Assembly: GCA_030248225.1 (NCBI GenBank)
Contig: JASANE010003168.1
Span: forward strand, 62,001 to 126,000
Source: Trileptium ribeirensis
Taxonomy: Eukaryota; Nematoda; Enoplea; Enoplida; Thoracostomopsidae
Length of the DNA stretch: 64,000 bases
Reading direction: 5' to 3'
Numbering within the stretch: position 1 is the first letter of the stretch; each line of letters opens with the position of its first letter. Below are positions 24,401 to 38,600 of this stretch, one piece after another. The position numbers were made by a program, and so were the translations under genes. The notes below the pieces were generated by a model, which was not told where the DNA came from, did no database searches, and worked only from the letters and a program-made list of their open reading frames with translations.

Positions 24401-27400
24401 TTTTCTCTTTGGTTGTTGTACATTATAGTTAGTTTAGGTTATTGTCATCCGACATGCCGATAGTCATGTAGATGCTCTGTATAAAAGTAAACTATAACAT
24501 ATTTTACAGTTAGAGCAAGCAGAATGTGTAATTATATTTGTAAAAGGAGGAAAATTCAGGAACATTACAAAACACAGGATTATATAAAAACGATAGAAAT
24601 TCGAGTCAAAAGTCAAAGATACTACGAAAATGCATATTTTGTATAGGGTCGACAATTAAGAAAATGGTCCAGGTACTACAGTTTCACGTGCAATTAATGG
24701 GAAATAACAAAACTTCACTAGATCATAAAAACTGCAGGATTGTGGCCTTTTTTTGGTGCATTAAGGCGTTAATCACGAATCACCTGACTCAAAGTGTTGC
24801 AAAATGTTGATTTTGTACAATAATGAGATATTGTTAATTGTACTGTGCAATCCCTAACGGAGCCAGTCAACGGAAATATTTCAAGGGCTAGCAACAAAAA
24901 GAAATTGTGACATTTGACCTGTACTTAAGCTGGAAAAGTACTAGAACCGTCGATTTCGTATATAAATATACAGTGCGCATAGGAGATTCTTTTGATTTAA
25001 GTACTATAGTCGTTTTTATGAAATCATGCTTCGTAGCGCTTTGCTTTCATCGTATTAGATAGCCGTGGCACAGCTACCAGGGTATCCTAATTTTAGGCTC
25101 AACGTTTTGCTGTTGGCATTGTAGTAGTATTATTTTAGATACACCTGTTTTGCTTTCTTTTAAGCCGGAGAACACTAAACAAAGTTATTGTTTCGGATGT
25201 GTATATATACGGTGTTCATCGTTAAGAGTGTCAAACTTTTGAACATAACCAGCGTTATCCACACGACATTGTCCGAAGGTGGTTGGAGTTAATTTATCCT
25301 TTACAGATCTTGCACATATGTAGGCATGTATTTGTGTTTGAAGAAGTAACCAAAGTCGATACGTAGGGTCTACCAAAGTGCCGGATCTAATTTCTAAACA
25401 ATGGAAGAACCTTCCATGTCGATATTATTGAAAACAATAGATGTGTTGACCGGTGAATTACACAACTGTTTCTAATTTGGGCGAAGAATTTCTGAATCAG
25501 TGTAATGCCACGTAGAAAATTGTATCTCAACCGTGCTGTGCCAAAGGTGGGATAACTTAGCAACTTTAGACTTAGAGACAAATAAGTTGCGCAAAAAGTC
25601 TGACTTCGGAACAAAAGCAAATTGGATGACACACTTGATACAGCAATGATATGAGCAGGAAATGAAAAAGAGGATGTGTTTGTAGGAATTGACAGAATTT
25701 CTAGCATTTCAGGAATCTCAGAGATAATTTTGACATTAACCCCCTCCCTGAACTATCTTGTAAAGGAAGAGACCGGTGAAACAATCCCGGGATTTAGATG
25801 AATTCTTGGAAGCTGAATTCTAAAAACATGAATCATAGCTTTGTCTGAAAAAATTACTGTTGGTCAGCAAATTGACCTGGAAAAGCAAAATCAGTGCGAC
25901 AGCCATGGTTCGCCAACAACTTATTGCGTGAGAAAAATGTTGCCAGGAGCCTAGTATCGGTCAATCATAAAAATTCATAAACAAGACAACTATCAGGAGA
26001 AGTTTCTAATGTAGCGAGTAGACCGTCTCCCACGGAATAATAATTGAGCCAGTCTACATTTGCTTTCGTTGAGATCGGTCGGCTTGTGTATAAAATAACA
26101 CCAAGTCATGCCCATTGTATATAATATTGATATAGGTCAGACAGAATTGGGAAATTAGAGAAGGCAATTAGAAAATATCCTTAAGTGCCTCAATTTGGAA
26201 TTAAAAGTTTCTATAGACAATTCTAGGTACAAGTTTCACTGAAAGTTCATCAAATACATAACTTCGTTTAAATGGTTTTGGAAAATTTCGTCCGCATTTC
26301 TCAATTAGCACTCAGAGTTCACGTTATTCCCAATGTGTTCCTGATTAGGTTAGGTAATGTTTTAAAATTGAAATATTTCAAAAGTGAACCAAAAGTTATA
26401 ATAAGAGCGGTAATATTTCACCCTTGAATAATTGATCTCTCGATTAGGCATAAACTCTAGTTAAAATAAAGTAAATCTTAAGAAAGTTCCTTGAAAATAT
26501 TGTGTACGAAAAACTTCTTTTGATCAACATGGCAGTGATTGCCTGAAATGCAACTTGTTTTTTCATTGGGTCAGAAGAAAGCCAACCGCTCTATGCCTTA
26601 GTATCCAAAATTTTGAAAGTTAGACCCGATTTGTTCGTTTGTATAAAATGGCCTTGTGAAGTGACGCTATATAAATTTTACGGCTGAGTTCCGTGAACTT
26701 TAGACTTAATTTATGCTCTTGCTCCGTGAATTTATAAAACCCGTTGATGAAACAATTATGATGTAGAATAGCTATAGTTCTCTGAAAGAACATTAATAAG
26801 ATAGGTGTTTTTAATAATGTACTGACTTTTACCTGAAGTCAACCTACAAATTTGTCGAGACATCTGAACGTATTTTAGGGTATCCCGAGTGTTAAATTTT
26901 TAACTGACTTATGTTTCTGAGCTAGTAAAACTGTTCATTATAGCATTAAGCCTTAAATATTTAAGCCTCATCAGGAAAAAATAACAGACCTGGATTAGGA
27001 CACGCGTTCGGTATGTCCTCATTGAAGCTTGTACTTTAAGAGCTAAATGTTAGGTACACTAAAAATTTGGTGACATAAAACTTTCGCTTATCGAAACGTC
27101 TAAGGTGCTTTTACATGTAACTTTGTATAATCGCTGTTGTAAAGTTTGTACCTGCATTGGTTATGTAACTGATTTGAAATGTTTCATTGATGTCACATAT
27201 GTCCTCTAGTATATATATTGAGTAGTAGTAAAACAAAATTGGGTGAATGTTTAAAGGGAAAAGGGTATTTGTACTTATGTATAAGCTAACCAAACTCGGA
27301 ACCAGAGTTGAGATAAAAGAAACAGATTTGCGGTTATCTTTATATGGGCGGTAATATTGCGAGTGGCTATGTCAGTTATCTGGTTTCAAATGGTAGGAAT

Positions 27401-28060
27401 TATGAGAGTATGTTAAAAGTTAAGTAAACGTAAACATTGTGAGCCCGTTCACAAGTTACAGACCATGCGGATGTGGCAAAGCTAATAAACAGGCACGAAC
27501 ATGTCGATAGTTTGCCTGGACTCAGTATAATCAACAAATGCTCCGAGTTAACCAAATTAGCTGCTCTTTGAGCTGAAGTGCAATAGCTCTATACCAATTA
27601 TCTGAAAACTAGAACCAACTTTTCAAGAGTATCTATTGTACATATTCATTAGTTCGCCAAATCGCGCAAACTTAAATGATAATCTAAGGCTAAAAAGTTA
27701 TTACAACTTGATGACGAGAGGTTCTTTTTGAAATCTGCCTAAATTCCTAACTTTTTCAAATGTCACAATAGAGTGTCTTTAAGAATTATGCTTCCTCGGC
27801 TTGTTTACGACTGAGATGAACCGACCTAAATATGGAACTTGGTACTGAAGTTGATATATATCCATTGTTAGCTTAAAGGGTTGAACTTTCGTTTTTCCTA
27901 GAAAACGCCCTCTTGGTTTTTGGACTGATCTTAACCAGAAGTTGAGATTACGATAGTTGTTAGGGTCGAAAAGAAAACGAAGCTAAGTCGGAAAAGGTTA
28001 GAACTTGATTTTGAGTCAAAGCATTTCAATTTTGTAAAAATTATAAATGCCAACGTTATG
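21480..28060. other. AT-rich sequence without a recognised gene
   Basis: No gene recognised. Noted items: a pyrimidine/C-rich patch at 22975-23010; a C- and G-rich segment with short self-complementary words at 23340-23480; and a near-perfect palindrome 'gccttaaatatttaagcc' at about 26950-26967. Several open frames of about 60-100 codons on either strand (for example 25387-25707, - strand) look like chance in AT-rich DNA. Confidence 0.5.
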
Positions 28061-28063
28061 CTT

Positions 28064-28585
28064 GAGTAAACTTAAGGTGACCCCCAGCCGCCCTATTTTG
28101 TCATAAGTGATATCGAATCGCAAAGCCTTTTACGGAAAATAGACTGAATTTCATTCGGTTTTTCGCAAACCGAAAATTAGCAAAATCGAATCCAAGTGCC
28201 AGAAATTATACTTTGTGTTCGAACAGTATTTCGATTCAATTTACATAAATTCGGTTCTTTAATGCCTAATCATTTAAATTAGGATTATTGAGTGTTCGCG
28301 AACAAACTTAATGCAAAAGTGACTTCACAAGCAAATCTATTCTGTAGGTAGGCTCTGTGTGTTAGCGAACAAACCGGTTTAATTCGAATTCGAGAAATTT
28401 CGTTCTCAAAAAGTTGAGCAATTTTACTTGAATTTTCGTGAACAAGAATTTGCTAGATTTCAATCGAGAGCAACATGTTCACAAACAGTTTCACACCGAA
28501 TTTCAAATGACAAAAATTTTTGTGTAACGATTTTTATACATAATCACAAAATAAGATGGTTGGCGGGGTGTTCTTAAGTTTACTC
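28064..28585. mobile_element. MITE of the GAGTAAACTTAAG family, copy 1
   Basis: The left end GAGTAAACTTAAGGTGACCC and the right end (reverse complement GAGAGTAAACTTAAGAACACCCC) form an inverted repeat of about 40 bp with mismatches. The inside contains the palindrome gttcgcgaac (28294-28303) and gttagcgaac (28361-28370), both also present in the copy at 62772-63089. A decayed end, gagtaaaacttaag, at 28845-28858 and gttagcaaac at 28780 suggest a further damaged copy next door. Target duplication is unclear, so the superfamily is not assigned. Confidence 0.8.
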
Positions 28586-31500
28586 TCACATTATCAGAGC
28601 AAGTCTCTTGAAAACATTCACTTTCTCCCTGCAAACCTAAATGTTTAAGGACATCCATAGGGACCTCGTTTGCTTTGGGTAAATAAACTTAGAGGATCCT
28701 AGATAAGTCCGCGTGCTACTGAAAAATGGTCACAGCCCAATTTACTAAGAAATTCTCGTTATTTATAAAATTTAACAGAGTTAGCAAACAAGAGAAACTC
28801 GCAAAAATACTCTAAGAAAAGAGAGCAAAAACGTACCCAAGTGTGAGTAAAACTTAAGTTGTTACGAGATAAACCACAACTCAGCTTCGCACAGATACTA
28901 GCGTCCAACTCAAGTTCTGAGAACTTCAGCGAGCCCAAATCCAACCTCTCAATTTCCATGAGGAATTGCTCCAAGGAAAACGTTTTTTGATAATTATCGA
29001 AAAAATTCGATAATTATGAGCTCCATTAAACCAACCCCGAGAACCTTAGGGAATGCAGTCATTCCAAACTACAAACCAGTCTTTTGCCCTATATGAATGA
29101 AATACATAAGTTAGGGTAACTTTAATCTTAGACTGAACAAAGAATCGCCTCTTAAAAATCTAGTCTCATTCTTCATTCAACTGCACATGTATAGGTAGTC
29201 TGCAGAAAACTTGAATCATGTCCGTGATTGCTAAAACAAGACTTAAACGTTAAGAAAAGTTGTGTCCAAGTATCGACAAATGCATGATCCAAAATATCCA
29301 TGAGAACGTTTTCGTCGTTTTACCTTAGAATCTACTCGAAGAAAACTTTTCTAGAACTTTGTAATTTGACGTCGTAGAATGCGCCCGAAATTATAAAACT
29401 ATATTATTCGTAAGGATAAGAATGGTTGGGTCAATTCCGTTAATCTAAACACCCAAATCTTTAGTCTCATATTCGAAAGCGTAAGGTTGAGCCGAGTTAC
29501 GTTTACGATTTAAGTCCGTCCAAGCGCCAGATTTGGTGATAGTTTTAGCCGACTTCATCTTTGACAAAGTTAGTCTCAAATTAGCTCATCCGACACCACA
29601 GAATCTATGCTGTAATCAGTTTGGTCCGATCAGTATAAGTCATTTTTAGGAATCAGCACAATAACCATTAGAGATTGCCGCGTGCGAAATTATAAAAAAG
29701 TTATGAGGCACGAAATTATAAATTATAAAAGCAATGCTCCAAGTTCATGAAAGCAAATAGTTACCAAATATAGGTTTGCCATACCCACAAGCTACACTGT
29801 GTATGTCATGGCAAGGAAATAAGGTGAACCTGCTAGAGTTGGATAAAACGATTACTTTCCGATTGAAATAAATAGGTGTCAAGCAGATAATACTAAATCT
29901 TCTACCCAAAGAAAAGTTATATTTTTACCGGGAAGGCTTTTGTCGAACAGGCATCGAAATAATAGTTGCAAGTAGTTTTCTAATCATGACTCCAATCGTT
30001 TTCGATGCTCTTAGAATCTTTTCAATTAAATATTCGACGCAGTTCCTTAAAGAAAAATCACACAAACGGCTACGCCTGACTAGGGCCTTCAAGCCCCTGC
30101 AGCAGTATTAAGCAAGCCTGTGGAATCTGACACGTTGCTGCACGAAACCAAGGCTTCGATGACGAATGGGGCGGCTTCTAATTAGTAACATATTTGGTAT
30201 TTCTCAAATGCTTATTAGCATCCTTAATCGTAAACTCTCAGTTTAGATTACACCCATGTGTATTGCCCATCGACAAATGTGGATTTCGATCTACAGCTGT
30301 CGAGCTAGATAGGCACCCTACTTTCAGGCTGCTGTACAAAAATAAGCCACCAGATATGTACGTTTGTCGCCGACATCGAGATCGCTCGTCCAGAAAATGT
30401 GACGAATGACCAAAACAGATTTCTTTTATCCAACTAGTTTAAGATATAATTTACCAGTGGTGATAAAGTCGGCAAACCGTAGTTACATGATACCAATGCT
30501 CATAATTTTATGCATCATTTACGATAATATGCACGCTCATTGCCCTAATAGTGTCACGTGTTCAAATGGGCTAGCTATTATATCACGCAGACAGTCCAGC
30601 TCGACTATTAAAATTTGGAATAGCTTAGCTAGGCTATGCGTTCGTCATCGACTGTCGAGCCGGCTTGTGCTTTTGTCACGAGGCATTCTGCTGAGCGCTG
30701 ATAACTTTAAGCTAGGGACTATTTAGTCCGCGAACATTACGTTTTGCTATACTTATCTAAATAATGCCAAGCCCGCAGCATACTGCTGAAAACGTTAATT
30801 GTATATATGGAAAACAAATATATAACTTAGAATTAGTATGAAAATGCCACTAGAATAAAATGCTATTACACTAAGCACAACCCTGAATAAAATTTGTCAA
30901 TTGTCGGTTCAGCTGGACGTTCCGTTTGTCACGCAGTGCCTAACTGAACTTTCTGTTTGTCACGTTAAGACTAGCTAAGCCATCAAAATGTACCATAGTA
31001 GTGCAGCTAAGCTATATATAGTTCACCCGAACTAGTTTGGTTGGACGCGTGACACAATTTGGCCCTAGCGCACGCATCTTATCGTAAATGATGCATAAAA
31101 AGATGCAATTGATGCAACCAAATTAGGATTAATGCCTAACGACAACAACGCCTTGAAGAAATTGAGCAAAATGATGACCATACCGAGTCCCCTTCAAAAT
31201 TCTGTATTTTGCAGATTGAGGAAGTCACATAAAATCTATGGTACCTTTGCTAGGAGAGAATACGAAACTGTCACGATCGGATGAGCGAAGTTGCCATACA
31301 AAAATTGCTTCGACCAATAAAGCATTACATATAGCCTCCGTCCGTTGTCGGCGACCGAGTTTCGTTGACCTGAAATCATAGATAAAAATTGGCCAAAATG
31401 AGACAGATTTGTATTACCCGACTTTACTTAAATTTAGTAGTGTTGATAACCGATAATAAGATAACACGTTCTTTTACCAAAAACCAAGTTGTATATTTGC

Positions 31501-31957
31501 AATCAAATAAAATAACCGCAAAAGTTGTCAGTTTTGAGTTTTGCCCTAATATTTCCGGACAGCCGAGGTTAAAGTCATCAAGGTACACCAGTGCGTTCAA
31601 GTTCAAAAGTTGCTTCGTGGTTGAAAACGTTGAGCCACAAAATAAGAGGTATCATACGATGCTGGCCTGAGGGCTCGACAGGGCACGCAAGGCCAAAAGA
31701 AGGCTTTTGTGGTCAATCATGTTTGCTTTCATAGCAGCTTGCCATTAAGTTACTCGATAATAGTTTAACGTAGTAAAATATGGTGCGGCACTATAAACCT
31801 GAAGTCGGCCGTACCATAGTTTCGCCTATACAAAAATACGAGCACCTAACTTGAAAACATTTTAAAGCGTCCAAGCGAAATGTGGTACTTTACAGTTGCT
31901 TTCCAAAGAGCCAACGTTGTCTATATTTTTAAACCCACTGGAAGAGGTGACGCGCTG

Positions 31958-31995
31958 ACGGGTGGCCGCCCCTCGTTTATCGAGGGGTGGTCCCA
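31958..31995. other. GC-rich hairpin
   Basis: cgcccctcg-tttat-cgaggggtgg forms a stem of about 8 bp around a short loop within AT-rich DNA. No poly-T follows and no known RNA motif is evident; it may be a transposon piece. Confidence 0.5.
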
Positions 31996-32639
31996 GCAAT
32001 TTTTATGTAGCGCCCGCAAGTTTTTGAGCAATGTGTTGCGACACCATTTATCTTTGTTGCCGTTTTTGCCGTGATATACTTTAACTAGGTCACATTACCC
32101 ATGTTTGCTAGACTAAACGTATATGTCATTTTTGTAATGTATACATCTGAGTTCCATGCAGGAAGAGTTCCTGTAGCAGGCTAAAGGGCAACCCAGGATT
32201 AATTTTCCCAATTATCAACCAAACTTTGTGTTGCGATATGCGGTTCCAAAACTGAACTCGACACAGTGTGGTCCAAAATTGAATCCGGAAACCGGTAGTC
32301 AAAATAATATATATTATTTGGATACACAGATTTGTGCATCGACGCCAATAATCAGTGGCTTACTATGCTACTCAAAATTTGGGAAGGTGCTACGGACAAA
32401 TTTTCGGCGGCCACTGTATGACAGCTCTGTGTTGGTCGAATTGTGAGGGATGCTCTTGTTCGGTCCCTGCCAGTAATTATGATTTGCTACCTAAATATTG
32501 GAAACATTTAATGACATTAATTTGAGGATACGTAGCTATTCGACAGAATTAGCTAAAGGTTATTTACATAGCTAGTCATTGCAAACATAGCCCATGTCAC
32601 CTTTAGGAGTAGGACGTTATATCGTTAGAACAAATACTT

Positions 32640-32850
32640 TTGGCAGTGGTTCGGACTGGGGGGGGGGAGGGGTTGGGGCGGACCCCGTCCTACCTATGTT
32701 TTGTTGTATATGGATGATATGGGGAACTTAGTTTAGGGTAAGGCTCAGGATCAGTATAGCGAGAACGGCATAGGACGCGTTTCACTTCCGCTCCTAAAAG
32801 TTACAGTGGCCGTCAACATAAAATCATAGAGTTTTTTCAAACAATGTGCC
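32640..32850 (+). repeat. Dispersed repeat, copy 1
   Basis: Shares 'taaggctcagg..cagtatagcgagaacggcat', then an 'acgc.tttcacttccgctcct' segment and a 'gttac..tggcc' ending with 38700-38910, in the same order and orientation. A G-rich run opens it. No ends or coding content identified. Confidence 0.65.
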
Positions 32851-35449
32851 GTTATTTGTTCGTATAAAGCATGACTATCTAACCCTAAATCTGAAAAATA
32901 TATATCCTGAACATCAATTTCCTATCACTAAGAGATGCGTCATTTTGGCTAATACTTTATTATAAAATTATTTTCCACTTAAACCAGTTTTAGTGTACCG
33001 TTTGTTAGCACACATAGTTACGGCTTACTGCTTCAAAAACGGTGCACTAGTAGTTGTTTCATAGCTCCTGTTTTGAATGATACTGGTTTTATTTTTCTCA
33101 CCTTATTCCGACGACAAACAATCAAGACCTACTACATAATAAGCTTCGTACATCAAGCATAATTTAAGCTGGTGTTTTACACCGATATTTGCAGTTTTAA
33201 CAATGTGAAGTAATATGATAGGTAGTATGTGTTCCTTTTATACTGTCATATTATTTTCCATTATGAATGAAACGCATTTTTTAGCTTTAGTTTAGTGCTC
33301 GATGTTCGATGATAGTATTTGGTTCAGTACAAACAAAGGGCACAGACTGAGATCCATCACAAAAAGTAGGCATACAAAGCTATCTAATATTAGCTTTAAT
33401 GTCACTTAGAAAAGACAAAAATCCGAATGGAGTCAGGATTTAATATCTACTAGACCAAAACGAAGGGAAGCTACTTTAAAAGTGTAGCATGCCTGTCGCC
33501 CATATTCGACATCGTGTCATTATATACCCGCATTTCTAAAAATAAAACTAGTTTGCTATAATCTGAAATTATAATTTTTTATCTATATATTTTTATCTTT
33601 CAAACCTTCCAACGAGTTAATATTAGGATTTTCCGTGAAGCTACTGATCAATTCTATGAAACTTGTTCCACAAATAGTTGTGATTAAATCAAAACTAAAA
33701 CAAATACGTATTAATTAAAATAGCTAGCACTCAGATTGAAGTTTACAAATAGATTATCACATAATCATGAGACGAAGGTTACTCCAGGCTCGGGCGCACT
33801 CCTGTAAAATAGGCAAAACCAATGGTCGGAGGGTAAATGCTTGTGTTTCGGAAATGTATGTGTTATCACCAAGAAACATGACATCAGTAACTGTTCTTTG
33901 ACATAACTTGGAAATACTGAATAATATTTTCAAAATAAACATAACATATTATAGTGACGCTTCTATGCCGATGTCATATGTATTATGCCAACAATAGTGC
34001 ATTTTTAAAGTAATTGCTTGTAATTTTTTAAAACCGGTCCTTAATTTCCTTGTAAGATACAACTTTATAAGAAATACAGTTTGGTCAGCTTCGGAAATAG
34101 CCCACATTGACTGTTTCTTAATTCGCCACAGGCGGCATAAGGTTTACTTCACCAACGCAGCGCATTAAATTAAGGATATCTTTGAAAACACGGTTTTAAA
34201 TGAATAGGGATTTATTTGTAGAGCCGAGTCAGAAACGTATTCTTTGAGGAATAGGATAGGTATATGCTTGTCGGGATTTTGTTCCGTTTCTCTTCATATT
34301 TCAACTTCATGTTTATTTTATTTCATAGATAACATACAAGGAATAAATTATTGGTTTATATTGAATTATTTATTAAATGAATTTTTCTCTGTAGCTAGGC
34401 GTATGGCTTTCACTTGTTGTTTGATTTTGCTAAAGTTTTTGTATTTGCGACAAAAGGGATCAGTAGTATGCATGTTCACATGGAGATAGGGGTTACACCC
34501 TGTGGCTCGAACCCTCCTCCAAGCGCTTGGAAACCTCCCCTCTCCCGAAAATGTTGTCCAGCCCTCATGGCGGGACAAATCGGTGCCAAAGGTACACTGT
34601 ATGTATACCTAAAATATCTGAATTAAATTTTATAAGTGAACAAGAACTATAATTTCTATCGTCTCTTCCTGAACCATGTCCGTTCCGCAAGGCTCTTGAT
34701 GTAGCCAGGGTTAGTTCGGTTATGATCTTCATGAGCAATGTCCTGCTCGACTCTGATGGCGAGCTAAGATCTGTTGTCCAGCTTTAAATAGTTTATGATC
34801 CTTAAATATTAAAGAGCTCCAATACAAACCCCCAAATGGTGAACTATATATAGACGGTCCGATGAAGTCTTGGCTACTCTTGCTTTTTCGACTCGGCTGG
34901 TCACACATGGCAGGCAGGGCTCTACCGAGCTTGGAGCCAAATTTTCACCTGTTTTATATATTGAATTTTGACATATCAGTAAACTATAATAAATGGTTGT
35001 CAATGTGACCACAGCTTCATCAATATATTTTTCACCCTAACCCTGAATCTAAAGTGCACCTCGTGACTTTGTAAAAGGAATGATACACGGTAACAAAGCT
35101 ACGATGTAACATGTAAAATGCATATGTTTATTCATGTAAAATTTTGGAACAAGGTTTCAAAATTTCGGTTAATGTTTACCATGCGTTTCAAAATATATTT
35201 ATATGGTAATACCACTGTCACACAAGTTTTTTCAGAACTCTAACCGTTTTAATAGCCACGAAAAGATATGCCGACTGCCAAAGTATGAAAGTACATATTG
35301 ATATATATCAGGCTAGTCTCCAGTGTTTAACAAAGCGACTTGATTATCAAAAAATATATTTCAATACTAATACAGCCTATAATGATGCAACATAATTATT
35401 GTGATGCCGTATGCAACATAATCATCTGTTGATGAGGCATATATAATGG

Positions 35450-35688
35450 CTCTGCAGTAGTGTTGAGCAACGTCCAGGTTTGAAATTAAACGGCCAGCCG
35501 GCGGATCACCAGCTTGTTGTCGTTACAACTTCTGCAATGGTCCGCCGACGGCACAACGGCCGGCGGCCGGCGCTCAAAGGCGGCCGTCGGGTTAACCGTT
35601 AACCAAATGTTCAGCTGCTGTACGACAGCGCGATAATGTTCGGCCGACGGGCTGACTGCTTTCACGGCCTTGCAACACTACTCTGCAT
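35450..35688. mobile_element. GC-rich hAT-type MITE
   Basis: The element is 35458-35680 (223 bp). It starts TAGTGTTG and ends CAACACTA, flanked by ctctgcag (35450-35457) and ctctgcat (35681-35688), an 8-bp duplication with one mismatch that fits the hAT nTnnnnAn pattern. The inside is strikingly GC-rich, made of cggccggcg/gccgacgg words able to fold on themselves, in clear contrast to its AT-rich flanks. No coding capacity. Confidence 0.88.
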
Positions 35689-35689
35689 A

Positions 35690-38600
35690 GGCTAAATGTA
35701 ACTTAAAATTGCCACGTTTAAATATTTTACACCAATGTGGCTCTTAAGATAATACCCAATCACTACCATTTTGTGCATTGATATGTTCCTGCTTGAAACA
35801 GACCCTAAGCTTGCCGACAATTTAGCGCTTTTGTTGCAAGACGCGGTATTATTGTTGCAAGGTTTATTTGTATCGACCTGTCTATAATTGTTGGGGATTG
35901 GTCCAATCCAGTTGAATATACATTTTAAAATGAGTGTACGAGTAAAATATAGCTACATTTGCTAAATTTCCTTAACTTTGGATATATTTTATCTGTTCGA
36001 GTATAGTTACAACATTTGTGCCATTTTGATTATATCAATTGAGTACAATAACGTCATGCAAGTAGAAAATAAGCCGTCGTTGGGCATATTTTTAAGTCAA
36101 ATTTCGGCTCTAGCCAATGACTGACATTTTTTAGATTGTTCCGTGAAAATAATTTGCATTACTGAAACAAAGAAGCATCAGATTTAATTCTTAGCTCTGA
36201 AATGTTGTTTTGGGTAGCATGTGATCCAGGGCCTCATAGGACTAACGACCCCCAGTAACTGTGGACCCTGCAGTCTGAAACTTGATAATCCGGAAGCCAA
36301 TGATCTCCTGAATGTACGTCAATGCTCATCAACGATTATAATGATACCCTCATGTAGACAAGGGAAGACATATTTACAACGTCTTTTTTTGTAGGATAGA
36401 CTAATTTCTAAAACTTATTTTCTATGAACTAATTCAGTTGTATACAAGTTAAGGTGTAGTACGCGGTTGCGCAGTATGCGACTCAAATTTGGAATTTCGG
36501 AATGCACCTGATGGTTCAAAAGTATGGCTGCTCAGGCTCACTCCCGCCTCTTGCAGCGTCCTTGCTGCGTAAAATTTAAACATATATATTGTTTCATTTT
36601 TCATATACTAAGCCAAAGTCTTTTCAATATACTCAGCTTTTAAGTTTTATACCTTATAAACATCTTGGTTTACCCCTAATCCAAGGGACGCTGTTGCTGC
36701 GTGAAACCCAGTCATATGTAAGCTGTTCCGTTTTGCAATCATTTAACGCTAGTGCTTCCTGTAAAAATGACCTGGGCTCGCTTTATTAAAGCTGTTAGTT
36801 GTATTTTGTTTTAGAACAGAGAACAAAAATATACCCTCGCTTCCGCATTTAGAAGTGTCATGAAATTGCAGCTTAGAGTTGGGTCGTTCCAAAAATCAGA
36901 TTACGTCTGCGATATATATGGTGTTTGTAGGTTAGTCTTGCTTGTATTGGAACCGAAAAATGACTGAAAATGATTTATCAAATATAGGAATGCCGAGTGA
37001 GATAGAGATAGTCGATACAAAGAGACTCTTCTGTGGGGTAAATGGGCAAAAAATAAACCTAAAACCTGATTTTCAGCATTTATGAAGCAATTTTGTACTA
37101 TGTGTTGACTTGTGTTCGTCTATAAAATCTGGTGTTTTCCTCCAGTAAGGAAAATACAACTATTGAATGAGATTTTACCGTTATTGTACGATAGGTCGGA
37201 CCTATAGCTCTTTCTTGCAATGATTCGTACCGAGATTACTTTTGAGGCCTTTTCCTGGATGAATCCCAAATAGTTGTAACAATCCAGATGGTTGATGCAA
37301 GGCTATCTTGTAAAGTATTTTTGTGGTCTTATAATTTATAACAAATGGTGTTCGCTTTAAACTTAATGTTTTCTGGTGTAATCTCACGAAAATCAATTTC
37401 AGTGTGTGAGGAAGAAAAATATTTTCTTTAAATTAATCGGGACTTGCTAAAACACTCAGACATCATTGGTACAAAAGATAGCTCACCGAGCCTATTGAAA
37501 CCTTCTTTATCAAATCTGTGTCACAGGTTTCGGGTATTAGTTGGACGCTTTTTCCTGGATTTCAATTGGTGTGCTAACCTGCGGATCCTCAGAGATATTG
37601 GCTAATCTGTAATAAAACTGTGCAGAAACTCTGCGTATTCGTATATGGCCAGTGCAATGGCGATGGGCCGTTTTCAAATCTGTAAGACCCAATCCCAAAA
37701 TAGTTGTGGCGAGGTGTGTAGTTGCTTGTATCGGTGGGCCCCAGCTATGAAAAGGACCTTACCATTCCAATGCCGTTGTCTCAATGTTTATTTTTAACGC
37801 ATTATTTGAAAATGATTTCTAATAATCCCGACTACAGCAGCGACTAGCGTCCTTTTTGATTTATAGTATTCATTGTTTTTGTTATCATATTCTAAGCCAT
37901 AAAAAGGTGACCTAACCTGTCAAATCTGGGCAACCCTTGTCAATTTTTTGGCTCTTTACTTTACTTAAATGAAATCTTTTTGCAACAACTGGCCGTAAAA
38001 CTGCAATTTTTCGATGCTTTAGGTTTCTAAAACCAATAAAATATTTGTAAAAAGTCGAAAAACACACATATCTAAGCTAACAAACAATTGTTAGTAATAA
38101 AAAATAAAATGTTACATTTAACTGTTATCTGTTATAGTAAATCGGCATTATAGGTATCAAAGGCGAACGCTACCGAAAATTATATACGTTCTGTTCTATA
38201 CAATAATGCGTTATGTTTTAATTGTGTGTTTTTGATGCGGTAAAATACTTAAGCTGTATTAAACTGAAAAAAGTTCCGTTGAACCTGTTGAGTTTAAGCC
38301 ATTGGTACATTCGTTTGAAGTAGATACGAACATAACGTACAAAAATAGAACTGCATTATTTAGTTAAGCGATAGACTAAATTTCCACTAACCCTTTTTAA
38401 TGCCCGAATTCCGCGTTTATCACATTGTTTGAACAAACACGAGCCGGTACTAGTAAGTGAACGTGGACTATATGATTGCAAACGGCGTACGATATACCAA
38501 TAAACAAGAAGTTGCCGCTCCATTATTTTAAGAAACCTCGCGAGTCGAGCGCATGATCAACGCTTGTACAATCGCACATTAAACGACAAACTCAAATGGC

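Larger units (their letters stand above)
28590..35449. other. AT-rich sequence without a recognised gene
   Basis: Includes a possible decayed relative of the 28064 MITE (28780-28860), a GC-richer hairpin at about 31960-31995, and the dispersed repeat at 32640-32850. Paired open frames at 30194-30409 and 30406-30726 (+) have no domain I recognise. 'ctgtttgtcacg'-like words repeat at about 30920-30965. Confidence 0.5.

Noticed and set aside
25387..25707. 106-codon - strand open frame
   Set aside because: Serine/leucine-rich and without motif; typical of chance frames in this composition.
26941..26985. Possible hammerhead ribozyme (CTGATGAG on the - strand)
   Set aside because: The downstream GAAA core and flanking stems are missing; only a palindrome follows.
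30194..30726. Two overlapping + strand open frames
   Set aside because: No domain, biased residues and no convincing splice borders; taken as chance.
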